From positions 1 to 6,453 of the forward strand of contig CAHJXG010000229.1 in assembly GCA_903644035.1 (NCBI GenBank): DNA of 6,453 nt, written 5' to 3'. Shown here in pieces: positions 5,549 to 6,453 of this stretch. Both the position numbers and the translations under genes were made by a program. This DNA is from Rhodospirillales bacterium (GTDB lineage: Bacteria > Pseudomonadota > Alphaproteobacteria > Acetobacterales > Acetobacteraceae). Position 1 is the first letter of the stretch; each line of letters begins with the position of its first letter. The notes beneath the pieces are model-generated. The model saw only the letters and a list, made by a program, of their open reading frames with translations, had not been told where the DNA came from and did not search any database.

Positions 5549-5566
5549 GGTCGGGTCGGGACGGGG
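5549..5566 (+). other. G-rich run, potential G-quadruplex
   Basis: GG, GGG, GGG and GGGG occur in order at 5549, 5553, 5558 and 5563, each separated by two bases (TC, TC, AC). Short loops suit a G-quadruplex of at least two tetrads on the plus strand. It lies in the convergent gap between the exported protein and the helicase C-terminus. Formation is not shown. Confidence 0.3.
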
Positions 5567-5581
5567 CTGTTTGGACGGAGG

Positions 5582-5610
5582 TCCGAGACAGCCTGCTAAG
5601 CTGCCTCGGA
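5582..5610 (-). terminator. Hairpin spanning the stop codon of the helicase/methylase gene
   Basis: TCCGAG (5582-5587) pairs with CTCGGA (5605-5610), and CAGC (5589-5592) with GCTG (5600-5603). The loop of seven bases (5593-5599) includes the TAG stop. In minus-strand RNA the one intervening position is a G-U pair, giving an unbroken 11-bp stem. No U-run follows, so it may act with Rho or protect the message 3' end rather than be a classic terminator. Confidence 0.45.
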
Positions 5611-6453
5611 TTGCAGGCCCGTCCCGTCATCGTTCGCCGTGGCGGCGTTTGCGAAACGCCCAGCGTTTGCGCCGAGGTCGGCCTCGATCGCGTCTAGCTC
5701 GGCCTGCTTGGCATCCAGCTCGCCCTCGTAGGCGAACGCCTCGCCCAGGCGCCGCTGGTAGCCGGACACGCGCGCTTCGGCTTCCGTAATGCGGCGCCGG
5801 TGCTCGGCCAGGTCCACCTCCATGCGGTCGAGCAGGTATTCGAGCCGGCTGACCAGCCCCATGGCGGTCAGGTCCTCCTCGGTCCTCACCTCCTGCTCGT
5901 AGCCCGTGCGGTCGAACCACACTTCGAGCTTGTGGAAGCCGACGCCCCAGCTCCGCCCCTCGGCCTTGATGTCGAAGCCGCCGAGCCGCCCCAGCGTCCA
6001 GTGGCCGGTCGCGCACTCCTTGGCCAGGATGCGGATGCGGCTCAGCAAGGAGGCGCCGGCCAGCTTGCGCTCGGTCGTGTGCCTGCCGCCGACCTCCATG
6101 CTGAACAGGTCGCCGCGCGTGGGCGTGCGCTGCTTGAGGTCCGCCTCGATCTGCTCGCGGCGCTTGCGCGAGGAGGCAGTTTGGGCGTGCGCCTCGGCCA
6201 AGGTGCGCCGCACCGCGTGCTGGTCGTCCATGTGCGCGGCGCGCAGCCGGCGCAGGCGGGCGATCTCCATCTCAAGCCCCGCCTTCTGCATCAGGCGCGG
6301 GTCGCCCGAGGCCAGGGCTTTCGCCATCGCGAACTGGTTAGCCTGCGCGCCGATGTCCTCCAGCCGGCGGATCGAGCGGTCGCCGGCCAGCGCCGCCGCG
6401 ATGAACCGCGCCTTGCGCTCCAGCAGCTGCCACTGGGTCGCGTCCACGCTGCC
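5596..6453 (-). CDS. C-terminal region of a large plasmid helicase/methylase-type protein, N-terminus outside window
   Basis: The last 285 codons of a gene that enters from the right edge with no break. The first visible residues are GSVDATQWQLLERKARFI, then a conserved block with DRSIRRLEDIGAQANQFAMAKALASGDPRL (about 25-54 of the visible part). This matches what follows the helicase motifs in very large plasmid- and phage-borne proteins that join an N6-adenine methylase-like region to an SNF2/DEAD-type helicase. Next are two Glu/Arg/Ala-rich probable coiled coils (about 58-108 and 200-262). Between them is a small beta-type domain (about 111-192) with GDLFSMEVGGR and GRSWGVGFHKLEVWFDR. The GTG at 6445-6447 is not taken as the start because homology continues upstream of it. 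The catalytic part is not visible, so the enzyme type is inferred from the C-terminal family pattern. Such genes commonly mark conjugative plasmids and related islands. Confidence 0.8.
   Translation of the reverse strand, partial: GSVDATQWQLLERKARFIAAALAGDRSIRRLEDIGAQANQFAMAKALASGDPRLMQKAGLEMEIARLRRLRAAHMDDQHAVRRTLAEAHAQTASSRKRREQIEADLKQRTPTRGDLFSMEVGGRHTTERKLAGASLLSRIRILAKECATGHWTLGRLGGFDIKAEGRSWGVGFHKLEVWFDRTGYEQEVRTEEDLTAMGLVSRLEYLLDRMEVDLAEHRRRITEAEARVSGYQRRLGEAFAYEGELDAKQAELDAIEADLGANAGRFANAATANDDGTGLQSEAA

Noticed and set aside
1..6453. CRISPR array, tRNA, rRNA, canonical parS (TGTTTCACGTGAAACA-like) or iteron array
   Set aside because: I found no regularly spaced repeats, no tRNA-like cloverleaf, no rRNA sequence and no parS-like palindrome in a reading of both strands.

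Overview
This is a GC-rich window. Its gene content suggests a plasmid, megaplasmid or integrated plasmid-like region of an alphaproteobacterium. Acetobacteraceae or another Rhodospirillales member is my best guess, from GC content and the style of the ParB and helicase proteins, and I could not test it. Both ends run into genes typical of plasmid backbones: a long ParB-type DNA-binding protein at the left (minus strand, C-terminus outside the window) and the C-terminal part of a very large helicase/methylase-type plasmid protein at the right (minus strand, N-terminus outside). Between them sits a block of small, mostly unrelated cargo genes.

Layout, left to right. (1) 1-1738, minus: ParB/sulfiredoxin-fold protein, at least 579 residues. 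(2) 1739-2089: a 351-bp divergent intergenic region with several inverted repeats, including a perfect 12-bp pair 51 bp apart that encloses a run of ten C and a near-match to the alphaproteobacterial LexA box. (3) 2090-3008, plus: an arginase/agmatinase (ureohydrolase) superfamily gene broken by what looks like one extra C at 2550-2552. Removing that base restores a 305-residue protein. (4) 3097-3501, minus: a small SnoaL/NTF2-like protein. (5) 3651-4205 and 4218-4568, minus: a toxin-antitoxin pair with the antitoxin first (ribbon-helix-helix-like) and a PIN-domain VapC-type toxin 12 bp downstream. (6) 4569-4881: a second divergent intergenic region. (7) 4882-5397, plus: a small exported protein with a signal peptide and four cysteines in the mature part. 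(8) 5398-5595: a convergent gap with a G-rich run and a hairpin. (9) 5596-6453, minus: the helicase/methylase C-terminal region.

How the genes fit together: the ParB-type protein and the helicase/methylase protein suit replicon maintenance or transfer, and the VapBC-like pair suits stabilisation of the same replicon. The ureohydrolase, SnoaL-like and exported genes have no clear link to these or to each other and look like cargo. I do not see a convincing new multi-gene system. The items most worth checking are the frameshifted, ligand-substituted ureohydrolase and the structured region upstream of the ParB gene.
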